Made by a program: the position numbers and the translations under genes | NCBI GenBank assembly: GCA_020205615.1 | Contig: CM035152.1 | Coordinates: forward strand, 115,790,043 to 115,854,042 | DNA length: 64,000 bases | From: Panax quinquefolius | Taxonomy: Eukaryota > Streptophyta > Magnoliopsida > Apiales > Araliaceae | Reading direction: 5' to 3' | The notes under the pieces: model-generated | The model's database searches: none | What the model was told of the DNA's origin: nothing | Seen by the model: only the letters and a program-made list of their open reading frames with translations | Shown here: positions 23,596 through 35,099 of the stretch, piece by piece | How positions within the stretch are numbered: the stretch's first letter is position 1 | Layout of the letters: each line of letters opens with the position of its first letter

Positions 23596-24169
23596 GAATA
23601 TTTGATTCGGATGTATATTGATTGATGTTACTGAGGATAAAATATTGATGATGGATTTATTAAATTCATAGATTATAGTAGTTTTCATTCTCTACGTAAC
23701 TCTTCTATGAATTATTATTTTATTGCGAATATTGATCCGAAACTTGTTGTCTATTGTATTCTATCGATTTTTTCCTGTTGAAGACTAACGATAATTTGTT
23801 GTATATTATCTTAGTCATAATATTCTTTTTTCGGGCTAGTTGAGCTCACCCTTTTCCTTGTTGTTCCATTTTTCTTCTCGGGAGGCGAGAATGTAGCAGT
23901 ACTAGTCGGGGGTATGGAATGAAGGTTCTAGAGAGAGTTGTTTAGTAGTCCTCACCATTTTGTAAAATAATGAATCAATAATTATGATGGGGATTTATTT
24001 GCATGTGGATATTGTACAGTAAGAAGACAATATTATATTTAAACTCATTAAGATATATTGTCGTATTTCACACGACATTTGTATTATTGAAGTTGTAGTT
24101 TGCTTTTGTACCATGTATTTGGCGACTTAGAATGGGTGTTGTGTATACCTATTTTGGGGGCGCCACGGT

Positions 24170-24180
24170 TGGTATCGAGC
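24170..24180 (+). other. Primer binding site of element 1
   Basis: TGGTATCGAGC three bases after the LTR, the same one-base-short version of the initiator-methionine complement seen in elements A and J. Confidence 0.7.
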
Positions 24181-24479
24181 TTAGGATATGATCTCTGGCG
24201 GAGATTGGGGAATAGAACTAGGAGGGAGAGGCGAGTAAATCCTTCGCTAGTGTGTCCTACCTAAGCTTATTTGTTAGTTGATCGATATATAGGGATATTA
24301 TGTGATATATTGATTTCCTTAATTAACCCTTGTTTTATGGCGGTGATTTGAGAATGTCGATTGAGAATATTAATGATGGAGTAAATGAGACCGTGGAGAT
24401 GCCTGTATTTTACCAACGAGGAGAAGCGTAACAGCAGTGGCAATGTTCCTCCTGTGAACAACACCACCGAGCGAGATGA

Positions 24480-25130
24480 TGAAGCGAGGGATGTTTAGAA
24501 GATTTTTGCAGTTCATGCAAAATCGCACGAGGAGACTTCGTGTTCAAAATACTGAGGAGAAATGATAGCAATTCACGGGTGGTCACACAACAAGCAGTTC
24601 AAAGAGTTGGGACCACGAGTGCGGGAAAGCCGGATCCGATTAAAAGGCGAGGCGTGGGTCAAACAAATTACCAAGATATTCGATGTCTTGGGATGCACGG
24701 AGGAACAGAAAGTTCCATTCGCCACCTTTATGTTCCGTGGCGGGCAGACATGGTGGGAATCGTGAAGCGCGTATCCATCCATTGCACTTTTCGGCATGCG
24801 TGGGAGAGCGTTTGAAAGCAGTTCAATGACAAGTACTTCCACGAAAGTATTCGTCGTATGAAGGAAGTGGAGTTTATTAGACTAGAAGCGTAAGAATAAC
24901 ATGGCGGTGTCCCAATGACGGCGAAGTTCGCGGAGTTATCGAGTTTGCACCTCATTTGGTGGAGAATGAGGAACGTATTACGCGGATGTTTCGAGAGGTT
25001 TGAAACCCGACATACGTCAAGATCTCATTTCTCATAAATTTTCTCTATTCGAGATGTTGTCAGCAGGCTCAGTTGTTAGAGGCGAGATAACGATACGTTC
25101 AACCGAGGGACCATAACCGAGGATCATATC
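24480..25130 (+). pseudogene. Element 1 gag, capsid region
   Basis: Frames across this stretch give QNRTRRLRV, then WVKQITKIFDVLG, EQKVPFATFMFRG and WWES (about 24650-24765), then QFNDKYFHESIRRMKEVEF (about 24815-24880), AKFAELSS and SHKFSLFEMLS (to about 25065). This is the retrotransposon capsid region of Tekay-type chromoviruses, which builds the virus-like particle. The frame changes at least four times and there is a stop after WWES, so it is not translatable as it stands. Element A has the same region at 700-1200 on the minus strand; element J does not. Confidence 0.82.
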
Positions 25131-25344
25131 TAGAAGATAGCGATCATCGAATAACGATAACAAACGGAGAAAGAAGAATGAGACAAAGGCGGTAACCACT
25201 CGGTGGTAATCGTGGCCGTGAAAATAGAAGAAGCGAGTCGGGAAGAGATTTTAAAAGAGGAGATTCAACAACGACCATGTGAAGAGGCGTCGGCGCTGCC
25301 AAGAGCAACTAGTTTTAAGGGAGGAGAACGACCACCCCATCATA

Positions 25345-25443
25345 TGCTACAAATGCGGAAAAGAGGGACATATCGGTCAAAGCGCCCACAATGATTCAAG
25401 GTATGCTATAATTGTGGAAAGGAAGGACATATCGCCGAGATTG
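25345..25443 (+). pseudogene. Element 1 gag, two CCHC zinc knuckles
   Basis: First knuckle CYKCGKEGHIGQS at 25345-25383, lacking the last cysteine. Second knuckle CYNCGKEGHIA from 25404; one base is missing before the last cysteine, which shifts the frame. Zinc knuckles bind the genomic RNA. J has an intact second knuckle. Confidence 0.85.
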
Positions 25444-25559
25444 TACGAAGAGCGAAACCTAGTTCAATGGGGACGGTGACTCAAAAGATCGTCTCGTAAA
25501 AGTCAAAGTCAACGATTCCAGGAAGAGCGTTTGTTGTGACTGGTCAAAATACGAGGAAC

Positions 25560-25760
25560 CCGAACGAAGTTAGCACGGGTTAGTTAATTATAAATTCTTG
25601 CGAAATATATACCTTACTAGATATTGGTTCTACCCATTCTTTTATCTCTCTTACTTGCGCTCAACGTTTGAACTTGACTACGGAGAAATTAAACTTTGAC
25701 CTATCTGTGGAGACTCCATTAGGAGAAACTTTCATTACATCCGTTGTTTAAAAATCTTGC
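25560..25760 (+). pseudogene. Element 1 protease
   Basis: The active-site stretch reads D-I-G-S-T-H-S-F-I-S from 25620, where the family has D-(S/T)-G, so a C-to-T change has replaced the active-site Thr by Ile. It is followed by LTTEKLNFDLS-type sequence and GETFIT. This is an aspartic protease that would cut the polyprotein; it is frameshifted here. Confidence 0.72.
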
Positions 25761-26232
25761 TTGATTCAAGTTGGCACTATCACATTACCTGTTAACCTTA
25801 TTTCTATAGAGATATTTGCTTTTGATGTGATTTTAAGGTTAACTACTCATCATGCCAAATTGATTGCTTTTGTAAGGTTGTTAGTTTTCATATTCCTAAG
25901 CAACACGTTATTCAATTCAAGCAATCAAACCATTGTAGTCAAACATTTTCATATCAAGCCATGAAGTCATTCGTTTATTACGGATGTCAAGTTTTCTTAG
26001 TCCATGTTATGGATTTGAATAAAGACACGTCGATTTGAATAATATTCTGTTGTTATTGATTTTTCTGACGTATTTCTGAAGAATTTCTTGGTTTACTCCC
26101 AAAGATCGATATTAAATTTTGTATCGACTTTGAACCCGATACAAAACTCATTTCTAAAATCTCATATCGAATGGCTTCTATTGAACTTCAGGAGTTAAAA
26201 ATTCAATTATAGAATTTGGTACCTGAGCCTTT
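25761..26232 (+). pseudogene. Element 1 reverse transcriptase, N-terminal edge only
   Basis: Frames give INLISIEIFAFDVI-type linker, then RSILNF / DFEPDTKLISK, then SYRMASIELQELK and NLVPEPF up to 26232. These match the region just upstream of the RT fingers (normally ...YRMAPxELxELKxQLxxLLxKGFI). The following fingers and palm with the YxDD active site are absent: after the nested LTR, the sequence resumes in the far C-terminal part. Confidence 0.7.
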
Positions 26233-28109
26233 TGAAAGTAGTATGCACACAAGCCAATCATGTTTGATGATAAAGCATATACTTTGTAACAATCTTATTC
26301 ATTTATTAATAAAAAGTATTAATTTATTAAAGGCTTTTAATTATCTACATGATGCTGTTTTATAATATGTGATAAACCCATAGTTTTAAGCAATGCTTTT
26401 AGAATAATGATGATGATCATTCTAATGAGATCTAAATTCTTAGAAAGCTTAAAACTAAAATAGTTCCCAATCATTGGATTACTAAATTGGGGATTAGTGA
26501 ATCCGGATAGATTGGTACATACGTTGCTTGCTCATTGGATGAGGATGATTGATCTCATGATCATTTGTGTGGAGACACTAAAGCAAGTATGTAGGTGCTT
26601 ATTAGAGAATAAGTTCACTGAACGTGGCTCGCTAAGGAATACCTAATGGAGTTTTATTTGCCTGTCAATAGGAATTCCTGTAGTAATAGTAGTACAAGTG
26701 ATCCTTAGACTTGAGATCATCATAGTATCTTGTGTATGATGAGTTATACTTTGACTTATTCCTTAAGACCCTTAGGGTATATCAAAGGGTATGCTTGGGT
26801 ATAATAAGTTGTACATGGAGATAATGTATGATCAATAAAGAATCTACCACTTCTAATAAAAGAAGAGAAATGTCTATGTGATTCGATAAATGACAACCCA
26901 AGTAGTCCTTGGTTAAAGCGAATGAAATTAGAAAGGAGTTTCTAATTTGCATTATTTGGAGTTGTGCATTTAAGGATCGAAATACATATAATTAAATAAA
27001 ATAAGACTTGAAAGTAATTCCATGTCTTATATTTAATTGGGACATTGTATGGTGGAAGGATTGAATTGTACGGTAACTATTTACTCAAAGGTTCTTTTAT
27101 GATTAATGTTGAAATCTATATTATCTGGAAAGTCGTTGATCGCTAGGGAGGCTTATCCCTATTGTAGAATAAATATTATTTATTTAAATAAATTAATTGT
27201 TTAATTTATTTATTTAAATAAGATTAGAATTGTTCTAATTGATTTATTCACAACCGGTTTAATATGGAGAACCTAAAGGGTCACACCATAAAAGGAAGAA
27301 TAATTATTTAAGAAGTTAATGGCATAATCGTAATAATATGTTAAGTATATTTAATTTAATCTATGGTGATAGAATAAATTAAATAGCTTAATATTGTTAT
27401 TTAATATTTTAGAAATATTAAATATAAATTAATAAGAGGAGTCTTATTAATATTATTACAATTATTATTATTTTAATTTCTAAAAGAGTTTAGGAATTAA
27501 TTTAATATAAGTACTCTCATTTATTCCTAATTGGATTAGGAAGGAAAATTAGTTAAAGGAGTTTAATTAATTATCCCTAATAAGATTAGGGAGCTTAATT
27601 AATTAAAAGAATTTAATTAATTAAATAAAACCCAATTCCTTAATTGTTAAGATGGGTTGCCCACATCTATAAATAAGAGGAGTCTTATTATGGGTGGTAT
27701 GAGTTGTTGACTTTAACAAAGTGCGTAATAATTCCAAGTTGTTGGGAGTATGCCTTTTCTATAGAGATAGAAAACTAGGGTTAGCCATAACACCCATCTT
27801 CTTGAATTTTATTCTTCCTTGGTGGATCACCTCTAGAGGCCAAACATTTGGGTGGCTAACGTTGATCAAAGGAAGGAACCAAACCCGGTGGATTCAAGAT
27901 TGAGCGAAAAGGATTGGAGGTGAACTTGTACCTGAGGAAGCTCGATCTTCAAGGGTATGATTTTATTCTTTATCTTTTCGTTTAATTAATAATTATGCAT
28001 AAAGGATGATCCGGGTTTATGGTTTGTAAAATTTTTTTAAACTCTGATTTTACACGCTTCCGCTTATTTTTGCAATTTGATTGCGTTGATGAATATTACA
28101 AACCTAACA
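26233..28109 (+). mobile_element. Nested solo LTR (type unresolved, Copia-like), orientation not proven
   Basis: 1877 bp starting TGAAAGTAG and ending CCTAACA, flanked by a perfect CCTTT duplication (26228-26232 and 28110-28114). J has the uninterrupted site (GAGCCTTTATCTGGTGAC), which proves insertion. No gag or pol, no second LTR: either a solo LTR or a small non-coding element. The 3' part (CTTGTACCTGAGGAAG..., CGCTTCCGCTTATTTTTGC) resembles ends of plant Copia LTRs in style, which is a weak basis. It contains AT-rich stretches at about 27160-27620 and no gene. Confidence 0.8.
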
Positions 28110-28114
28110 CCTTT

Positions 28115-28560
28115 ATCTTGTGACTTCCTTTGTGGAATTCACCTAAGCCAGACTCTCTGTAGGGGACATCATATTCGTGCGATAGTAAACTGATAGGTGT
28201 CATTGTGACGTCTTATCCAAGATTGGGATATGAGTCACGGTTGAGAGCAACCTAAGTCGAGAATCGAAATACGTATCTTTTAAGCTTAGTTGGTTATTAT
28301 CGGAGATTCGTTGAAGGATATTCTCGAAACGCTATTCCATTATTAACGGTGACTTCGTAGAGATACAAAATTCGAATGGAGTAAGAAATGTGGGAAGAGC
28401 TTGAAGAACTCGAGAGGAGACTCATTTCAAAGACATGTTACGATCATGCCATCCACGAAAAGCGAGCGTGGTGGTGGCGCGATGAGTAGAAGATTATATG
28501 CGGGAGCAGTGCGATGATGTCAAGTATACGATAGAGCCAACTTTAATAGAAAAAGTTAAG
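28115..28560 (+). pseudogene. Element 1 RT C-terminal edge and RNase H stub
   Basis: After the nested LTR the frames give a CDFL-like remnant, GDII, a DSK.IGVI stretch and then LVGYYRRFVEGYSRNAIP (about 28287-28345), the well-known junction between RT and RNase H. ELERRLISK follows, and the sequence then jumps to a CHPRKAS(V)V.. segment with RRLYAGA (about 28450-28505), which normally lies at the end of RNase H. So both the RT palm and the RNase H catalytic part are missing. The same joins occur in J at about 63510 and 63830. Confidence 0.65.
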
Positions 28561-28689
28561 GTTGCTCAAGCCACCCAATCCGGAGTTGATGCGTATGAAG
28601 AAGAAAGTACAAGAAGGAGCTATTAGGAGCGAGAATTGATGAAGAAGGAATACTTGAGTCCACTCTAGACTTTGTGTTCCTAACGACTA

Positions 28690-29700
28690 CGATTTGAAGT
28701 ACAAGATTATGATGGAGGCACACAATACGCCATTTGCAATCCATCACTGGAAGTACTAAAATGTATCGTGATCTTCGACATACATTTTGGTGGAACAATA
28801 TGAAGAGAGAGATTGCAAAGTTTATCTCGATGTGTTTAACTTGCCAGCGTGTAAAGGTGGAGCATCTTGTACCTAAGGGTCCGTTGCAACCACTTGAGAT
28901 TCCGGAATGGAAGTGGGAACACATTACTATGGATTTCGTTACGGGTCTTCTTCTGCGGTTTCTCAAGGCATCAATGCTATTTGGATTATTGTTGATAGAT
29001 TAACCAAGTCTGCGCTTTCATTTCTTTACCGATCACGAGAGACTTATTCCTTGAACGTCTTTCTCTCGTATATACGTAAATGCGATTGTGAGATTGCATG
29101 GCATGCCGGTATCCATAGTTTTAGATCGTGACCCAAGATTCACTTCATGATTTTGGGTTAGAAAGCTATGGGCACGCAATTTACGATCTGATTTGGCATA
29201 CCATCCTCAAGCGGATGGGCAATCGAAAGGACTACTCAAACTCTTGAAGATATATTAAAACTCGTGTCCTAGATTTCAAAGGAAGTTGGGATAAGTACTT
29301 GCCATTGGTGGAATTCTCATACAACAATAGTTATTAAACAAATATAGGCATGGTTCCATTCAAGCATTATATGGACGAAAATGTCGTTCTCAATATGTTG
29401 GGATGAGGTGGGTGAAGCAACATTGTTGGGACAGGGAGTTAGTACGATATGACTCTGAAAAAATCCAAATGATTCGACAAGCGTATACAAAGCGGCACAA
29501 GATCGACAAAAGAGTTATGCGGATCTTCATCGAAAGGACGTGGAATTTAATGTAGGGGATCATGTATTATTGCGAGTTGCTCCATGGAAGGAGTTACAAG
29601 ATTTGGGAAGAGATGAAAGCTCAATCCACGATTTATCGGTCCATTTCAAATTCTTGACCGAGTAGGAAATGTAGCCTATAGACTTGCGTTACCTCGAGTA
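28690..29700 (+). pseudogene. Element 1 integrase
   Basis: The zinc-binding region is followed by MKREIAKFISMCLTCQRVK, the C-x2-C half of the HHCC finger (about 28800-28855). The start of the catalytic core, WKWEHITMDFVTGL (first Asp, about 28910-28950), and a second-strand IVDRLTKSA in another frame (about 28990-29020) come next. Then SERTTQTLEDILK-like sequence with a missing base follows (about 29220-29255), and ADLHRKDVEFNVGDHVLLRV (about 29518-29578). Integrase joins the DNA copy to the chromosome. Several frameshifts make it inactive. The order and motifs are those of Ty3/Gypsy integrases. Confidence 0.82.
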
Positions 29701-30010
29701 TGTCTCGTGTTCATAATGTGTTTCACATATACGTACTTCAGTAAATATGTGAAAGACCGAACCACGTTATAGAGTTAGAACCCAGGACGAGATAGTAGAA
29801 GACTTAACGTATGAGGAGGTACTGTTAAGATTTTGGATAGGAAGGAGCATGTCCTACGCTGTAAGAAAGGTTATACCACAAGTTAAAGTTTTGTGGAGGA
29901 ATCATGCTTTATAGAGGAAATGACCTGGGAGTTGGAAACCGAAATGAAAGCGAGGTATCCTCACCTTTTCAAAACACACACCAGACGTCGTCAATTTCGA
30001 GGATGAAATT
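29700..30010 (+). pseudogene. Element 1 integrase tail with chromodomain-like segment
   Basis: [11 protein letters not shown], then DLTYEEV, then (in another frame) VIPQVKVLWRNHAL, then a WELE-like stretch and SRMKF just before the polypurine tract. In chromoviruses this tail is a chromodomain thought to guide integration to marked chromatin. Frames change repeatedly. Element B preserves it better (58234-58797). Confidence 0.65.
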
Positions 30011-30014
30011 TCAT

Positions 30015-30026
30015 AAGGAGGGGAGG
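30015..30026 (+). other. Polypurine tract of element 1
   Basis: AAGGAGGGGAGG one base before the 3' LTR start at 30028. Confidence 0.8.
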
Positions 30027-30027
30027 T

Positions 30028-32824
30028 TGTAAGACCCCGAAATTTTTAAATAAAAAGGAATTTCCTTTATTTATTATTTTGAAATAGTAAGGGTTGATTT
30101 GATTAATGTGGATAGTTAAGGGTTAAATATGCAAATATTTCAAATTAAGCAAGTGGTTATAAAATATTCATTATCGTCGGGGAATATTCGTTTGGTCGTG
30201 GAATATTTGTCTTTGTCGGGGAATATTAAATGCTGACCAAGTACTTGACCATGTGGGCCCCATAACGGAAAGTGATTGGATGAAGAAAACGACAAATATA
30301 AGTTGTTTTTAAATAACGGCGTAGTTGTTACCGTTAATACTGTTGGAATACCCGGTGGTTAAAACACACTATTACGCGTTGTTGATCAGTAGCACACGGT
30401 ATTGCACCAATTATTGATTCTTACGTAAGAAGGCACTACTCAATAATGGTTACGATAATTCTTTATTAAATTATTTTATTGAGTTAATAATTCTTTGCGT
30501 TGATATTTTATATTCTTTGTTGTTTCAATAATTGTCATTACACGGTATCTTTCATTATCGAAGCAATAATTCATATTATCTGAATAATATTATTAGATAA
30601 CATTATTGGCAATGTCTAGAAAGTTACATAAGGAGAGGTTTGGTCACCTAATTGTGCCAAGATGAAGAAATTCTTATTGAAAGCCCCCTCTTTCGAGGAG
30701 CGGCACGGTTGGTTGCGATCTTGTGATTACGTAATATTATTTGTGAATAATTAATTATTGATTTATATGATGAGGAAAATATTGATTTTATGTGGATATA
30801 GATGGAGAAAATTTTTAATGTGACAATTGTTGAAAATTAATATTTTATCTTTTTCTGATAAAATAATTCATTTAAATATATTATTTTAATAATATATTAA
30901 CAGTGATATTTTTATAATGAATGTGGGATATATGAGTATATGAGGAGGAAGAGTATTTTTGTGGCATTAAATGTTTAACACATATTTTGTGTGTTGGTGG
31001 ACACAATTATTGACCGAAATTTGATTATAGCCTGTAAAATCGCCCATTTATGGATTTCGGTCAATTTCTGTTTGGAATTTGGAAAAACTTTCTTCTGCAA
31101 AGTTGTAGAGAATTGAATTTCCTATAAAAAGCAGCGAGATTGAATTTTACGATAAAAGACCTATTTATTGTGAATTATTGAAGTTAGAAGTTCGAAATAA
31201 TTGATTTTTGGAAGTTTAAAATATTTTTAATTACAAAAACGTTTTTCCATTTTTGAAACTCATTTAACATGTGCATGGTGGCTGAATTCAGATTCAAGAT
31301 GTGGGCGTATGAATTTTGTTTATATATAATATTATTATATTCAATTTTCGCTTTGGTGTTCTAAGCAATTTCTATAAATAGGGTGCTTAGGTTAGAATTG
31401 AAAATCACACCGTAAATCAAGTTTTCTCTCTCTATATTATCGGCGTATTCTTGTGAGTATTTTGAGTATACTTTTAGTATTGCTATACGGTGCAAGTTCA
31501 AGTCATAGCCTATATCCAGGTGTTCAACTACTAAATCTTGTCTTTCGAGGTAAGGGATATTATTTTTTTCAGTAATGATATTATTTCTTCAATATCATTA
31601 TCTTTGAAATGTTGATCTCAAGTTTTTATCAAATTTGGAACTTTTTCATGTGGGGTTACTATTCATGAGTTACTATTCACGAGTTACTATTCATGAGTTA
31701 CTATTCACGAGTTCTTATTCACGAAAGTACTATTCATGAAAGCGTGAAGATGTTTTTTGTGGAATTTCTATCTTTTGGTGTGAGATTACTATTCACGATA
31801 CGGCACTATTCACGATATCTGCACTATTCAGAAAAATAAAATTTCTTCTTTTTGTCCAAAATATCTATTCGGATACTAACTCGATTGTATCCATGTTTTG
31901 ATCATTCTTGAATTTTACACCACTATGATTATTTTTGAGGTATTTTTGGGCGTGGATAAAACCAAGTACTGAATCCTTAATCCTTAATCCTTGTCATTTT
32001 GTTTCTTTGGATTCGTTTCTTTAAAAATATTTTCATCATCCTCGGTCTTAAATGATGATATTATTGAATATCTTTGCCTGTAGTAAAGATGAATGATTTC
32101 TGAAGAATATCTTTGGCTTTGTAGTGCAAAGATGAGCAGTGTTGAGATGAACATGATGGATTGATTAATATCTTTGGCACGTAGTGCAAAGATGAGCAGT
32201 GTTTAAATGAACATGACTAACTAATGAATATCTTTGGCTTCAGTAGTGCAAAGATGAATATTTGATTCCGGATGTATATTGATTGATGTTACGAGGATAA
32301 AATATTGATGATGGTATTATTAAATTCATAGATTATAGTAGTTTTCATTCTCTACGTAACTCTTCTATGAATTATTATTTTCGCATTGCGAATATTGATC
32401 CGAAACTTGTTGTCTATTGTATTCTATCAGTTTTTCCTGTTGAAGACTAACGATAATTTGTTGTATATTATCTTAGTCATAATATTCTTTTTTGGGCTAG
32501 TTGAGCTCACCCTTTTCCTTGTTGTTCCATTTTTCTTCTCGGGAGGCGAGAATGTAGCAGTACTAGTCGGGGTATGGAATGAAGGTTCTAGAGAGAGTTG
32601 TTTAGTAGTCCTCACCATTTTTGTAAAATAATGAATCAATAATTATGATGGTGATTTATTTGCATGTGGATATTGTCTAGAAGACAATATTATATTTAAA
32701 CTCACAGTATATATTGTCGTATTTCACACGACATTTGTATTATTGAAGTTGTAGTTTGCTTTTTGTACCATGTATTTTGCGACTCAGAATGGGTGTTGTG
32801 TATACCTATTTTGGGGGCGTCACA
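30028..32824 (+). mobile_element. 3' LTR of element 1
   Basis: 2797 bp, TGTAAGACCCCG to GGGGGCGTCACA. TATA box at 31372-31381, TACTATTCA repeat at 31665-31740, hairpin array at about 32069-32256 with variable loops. Differs from the 5' LTR mainly in short clumps at C/G-rich sites. Confidence 0.92.
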
Positions 32825-32829
32825 AAATC

Positions 32830-32948
32830 GATCCCATAACTGGTTGCTATAAGAGACTATAGTGTATTCTATTGCTGGTGACTGGTTAGTATATAATCTT
32901 CCATCACCAGAAGAGCTTCAATTTATGCGATTCATTTTATGCTTGAGG
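32830..32948. other. Short unassigned segment between element 1 and C2
   Basis: About 120 bp that joins to 21343 on one side and 46786 on the other when the insertions are removed. On the minus strand a frame stays open from 32920 across the joined 21343 site for about 48 codons (LWDRFHEVSPQF across the join). Family not recognised; chance cannot be excluded. Confidence 0.3.
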
Positions 32949-34184
32949 CCTTGTGTGACGCCCCCAAATTTGGGTATCTTCCAACCCGACAGATGGTGCT
33001 ACACGGTACTACCATTCACACATACATTCAATTGAAAAGTCTCAAAAGAACAAACATGTCTTCTATATATTCAAAATAATATTACATTTCCCCAGGTTCT
33101 TTATAACCCATTCATTCATTCTTGTCATAATATTCAATATATTACAAACATTCACCTATACTATTACATAAGTAATCTAAGGGTTCGTCTTCGCCTTGCC
33201 CTTATCCTCGCTTGAGAGCCTTGATTCAGCTCGATCTTAGCTGTGTTCATATGGTTCAAGCAAGAGTGAGCTTGACTAGCTCAGCAAGTACTACAATTCT
33301 AATAAACAACATGCTTGAAAAATAGAACTCATATATCTTCAATAATTGGACAATAGTTACGAAGTACTATTGATAATTCAAAATAGCACCTCTTTTCATT
33401 CAAAACATTTTACAACAACAGTATTCAGTAAAACATCAATTCCGGTCCAAGACCTTGAGCATTTTATAAGTTCTTTTGAAAAGGACGTCCCGTCACTAAG
33501 TTCGTAAGTCCGACATTACTTACGAGCACGTCTAGGTGATCATCCAATAGTACTTTATGTTGATCAACACTACATTCCTTAAACATGTATACGTTTAAGT
33601 TATGGCAACCTCACGTGCCTGTCGTTAAATGACAAAAACATTTTAGCATACTCAGTCTTCGTTTGAAAATCATACTAATATAACTCAGTAAACATTAATC
33701 ATGCTTGATAGAAATATATTATAAGTCTAGCCGAAAGAATTGGCTTTGACTTCATTATACAATACTTTATGCGAAAGAATACATGAATTACAAAGCTTGT
33801 CCAGACTTGAATGGAACAAGAGTTAGAATACTTTCCTTTAGCGTCTGCTTACTGTTTGTCACACATACACTTTAAGTCTCTAAGTCTCTACAATATATGA
33901 TCATATAACGTATCACGTTAGGTCATATATAATCAAGTGTGTATACTACTATATCTTACCCTTCATCTCAATCTAATCCTAACTTAGATTTGTTATTATT
34001 GGTTCTAGCTTTTCATTACGTTGTTCTCATTACGTTTATGATTGATTACTTATCTTCAACCTTTAGACAACATAAATAAGGTTTAACAATACCTTACCTT
34101 ACCTTATTAAGTTCCTCAGTTTATTATTACTGAGTTACTGTTCATGCTATACATATAAACATTCATTATTGTCCAAAACCTAGG

Positions 34185-34370
34185 GTTGGTGCTGCGGCGC
34201 CACCCATTACTCTTCAAGCCGCGTTGCGGCGCAAGTTAACAATAAGCAAGTCCCGGACTCGGCATTTTGCCATGAGTCTCCTTTATTCTGCATGTGGCTG
34301 CGGCCGCTAGTTAGCAGATGCTGCTCGGTCTCGACCTCATCTTTGCGGCACGACCTTTAAGAAAGTTGTG
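34185..34370. repeat. GC-rich block in LTR C2
   Basis: GTGCTGCGGCGCCACCC, GCGTTGCGGCGCAAG and GTGGCTGCGGCCGC occur in otherwise AT-rich DNA. Corresponding blocks are in C1 (about 17925-18170) and E (11101-11225). The repeated core is CTGC(G/A)GCGCCA. Confidence 0.7.
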
Positions 34371-35099
34371 AGTCGCCATGGCAGCTACGGACTCTATGCC
34401 TCAGATAATTTTTTAGATTTTGCAATTTTGCGAAACTCCCGGACGCATAACTTCTTCGTTATAGGTCCGAATTGGCTCGTTCAAAAGCCTACGGTTCACA
34501 AATTACATACTCTATTCGTTCATGCAAGAATTTTATCTAATTTACTTCGTTTGCTAAAATTTCACCTATTCGTTCATTTTTAACGAAAACGATAAACGTT
34601 CGTGAATGTTCAACGCTCGTTTCTTCGTTCTAAGTAGGAATTTGGTCATTTTTGAATCCGCAACTCTATAATGCCAAATATGACTTGTCTCCATCGAAAA
34701 CCAACATTTCCAACTTCAAACACAAAATACGACTTCCATTCCGAGAATGTCACGAATTCGACGATTATCGTCCAATCGTGTAAATTCTGGCGAAACCTCA
34801 TTACTAATCATTCTAAATGAATTTTAATCAACATATAAACATTTCAAGTTACTTATTACACCAACTTATTATCAAAGTAAGTTTTGACTTATTCTCATAA
34901 GTTAATGACTTAATCAACTTATTAACTATAAATTCCCTTGCTTATGACTTACTATGGACTTAAGTCCATCAATCAATGTTCTCATACCATATTGAATATA
35001 CTAACATCATATTACAATCATATGATAAGTTCTTCATAAGTTTATTAACTTATTTAGGTTCAAGTTGATTATTCAACTTATATAAACTTAAGTTCATTC

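Larger units (their letters stand above)
21349..24166 (+). mobile_element. 5' LTR of element 1
   Basis: 2818 bp from TGTAAGACCCCG to GGGGGCGCCAC (the final A seems lost). A TATA box lies at 22701-22708 and the likely transcription start is about 30 bp on, near 22730. Downstream of the start are a TACTATTCA(C/T)GAGT tandem repeat (22981-23076) and four hairpins (23410-23595), all in the transcribed leader. Confidence 0.92.
21349..32824 (+). mobile_element. Element 1: complete family-A chromovirus (Ty3/Gypsy, Tekay/Del-like), non-autonomous
   Basis: An 11.5-kb insertion with 2.8-kb LTRs at both ends, primer site, polypurine tract and a perfect AAATC duplication. Removing the nested solo LTR (26233-28109) leaves an interior near 4 kb. 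The order of what remains is capsid, two zinc knuckles, protease, the N-terminal edge of reverse transcriptase, then the C-terminal edge of RT, a stub of RNase H, integrase and a chromodomain-like tail. The RT palm and most of RNase H are missing, and element J lacks the same parts, so copies like this would need enzymes from a full-length relative. The two LTRs are highly similar apart from clustered short differences at C/G-rich spots, suggesting a fairly recent insertion. Confidence 0.92.

Noticed and set aside
28556..28966. 136-codon minus-strand frame
   Set aside because: Antisense shadow of the integrase region of element 1.
32386..32631. 81-codon frame near the end of the element 1 3' LTR
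   Set aside because: In the LTR leader; broken in the other family-A LTRs.
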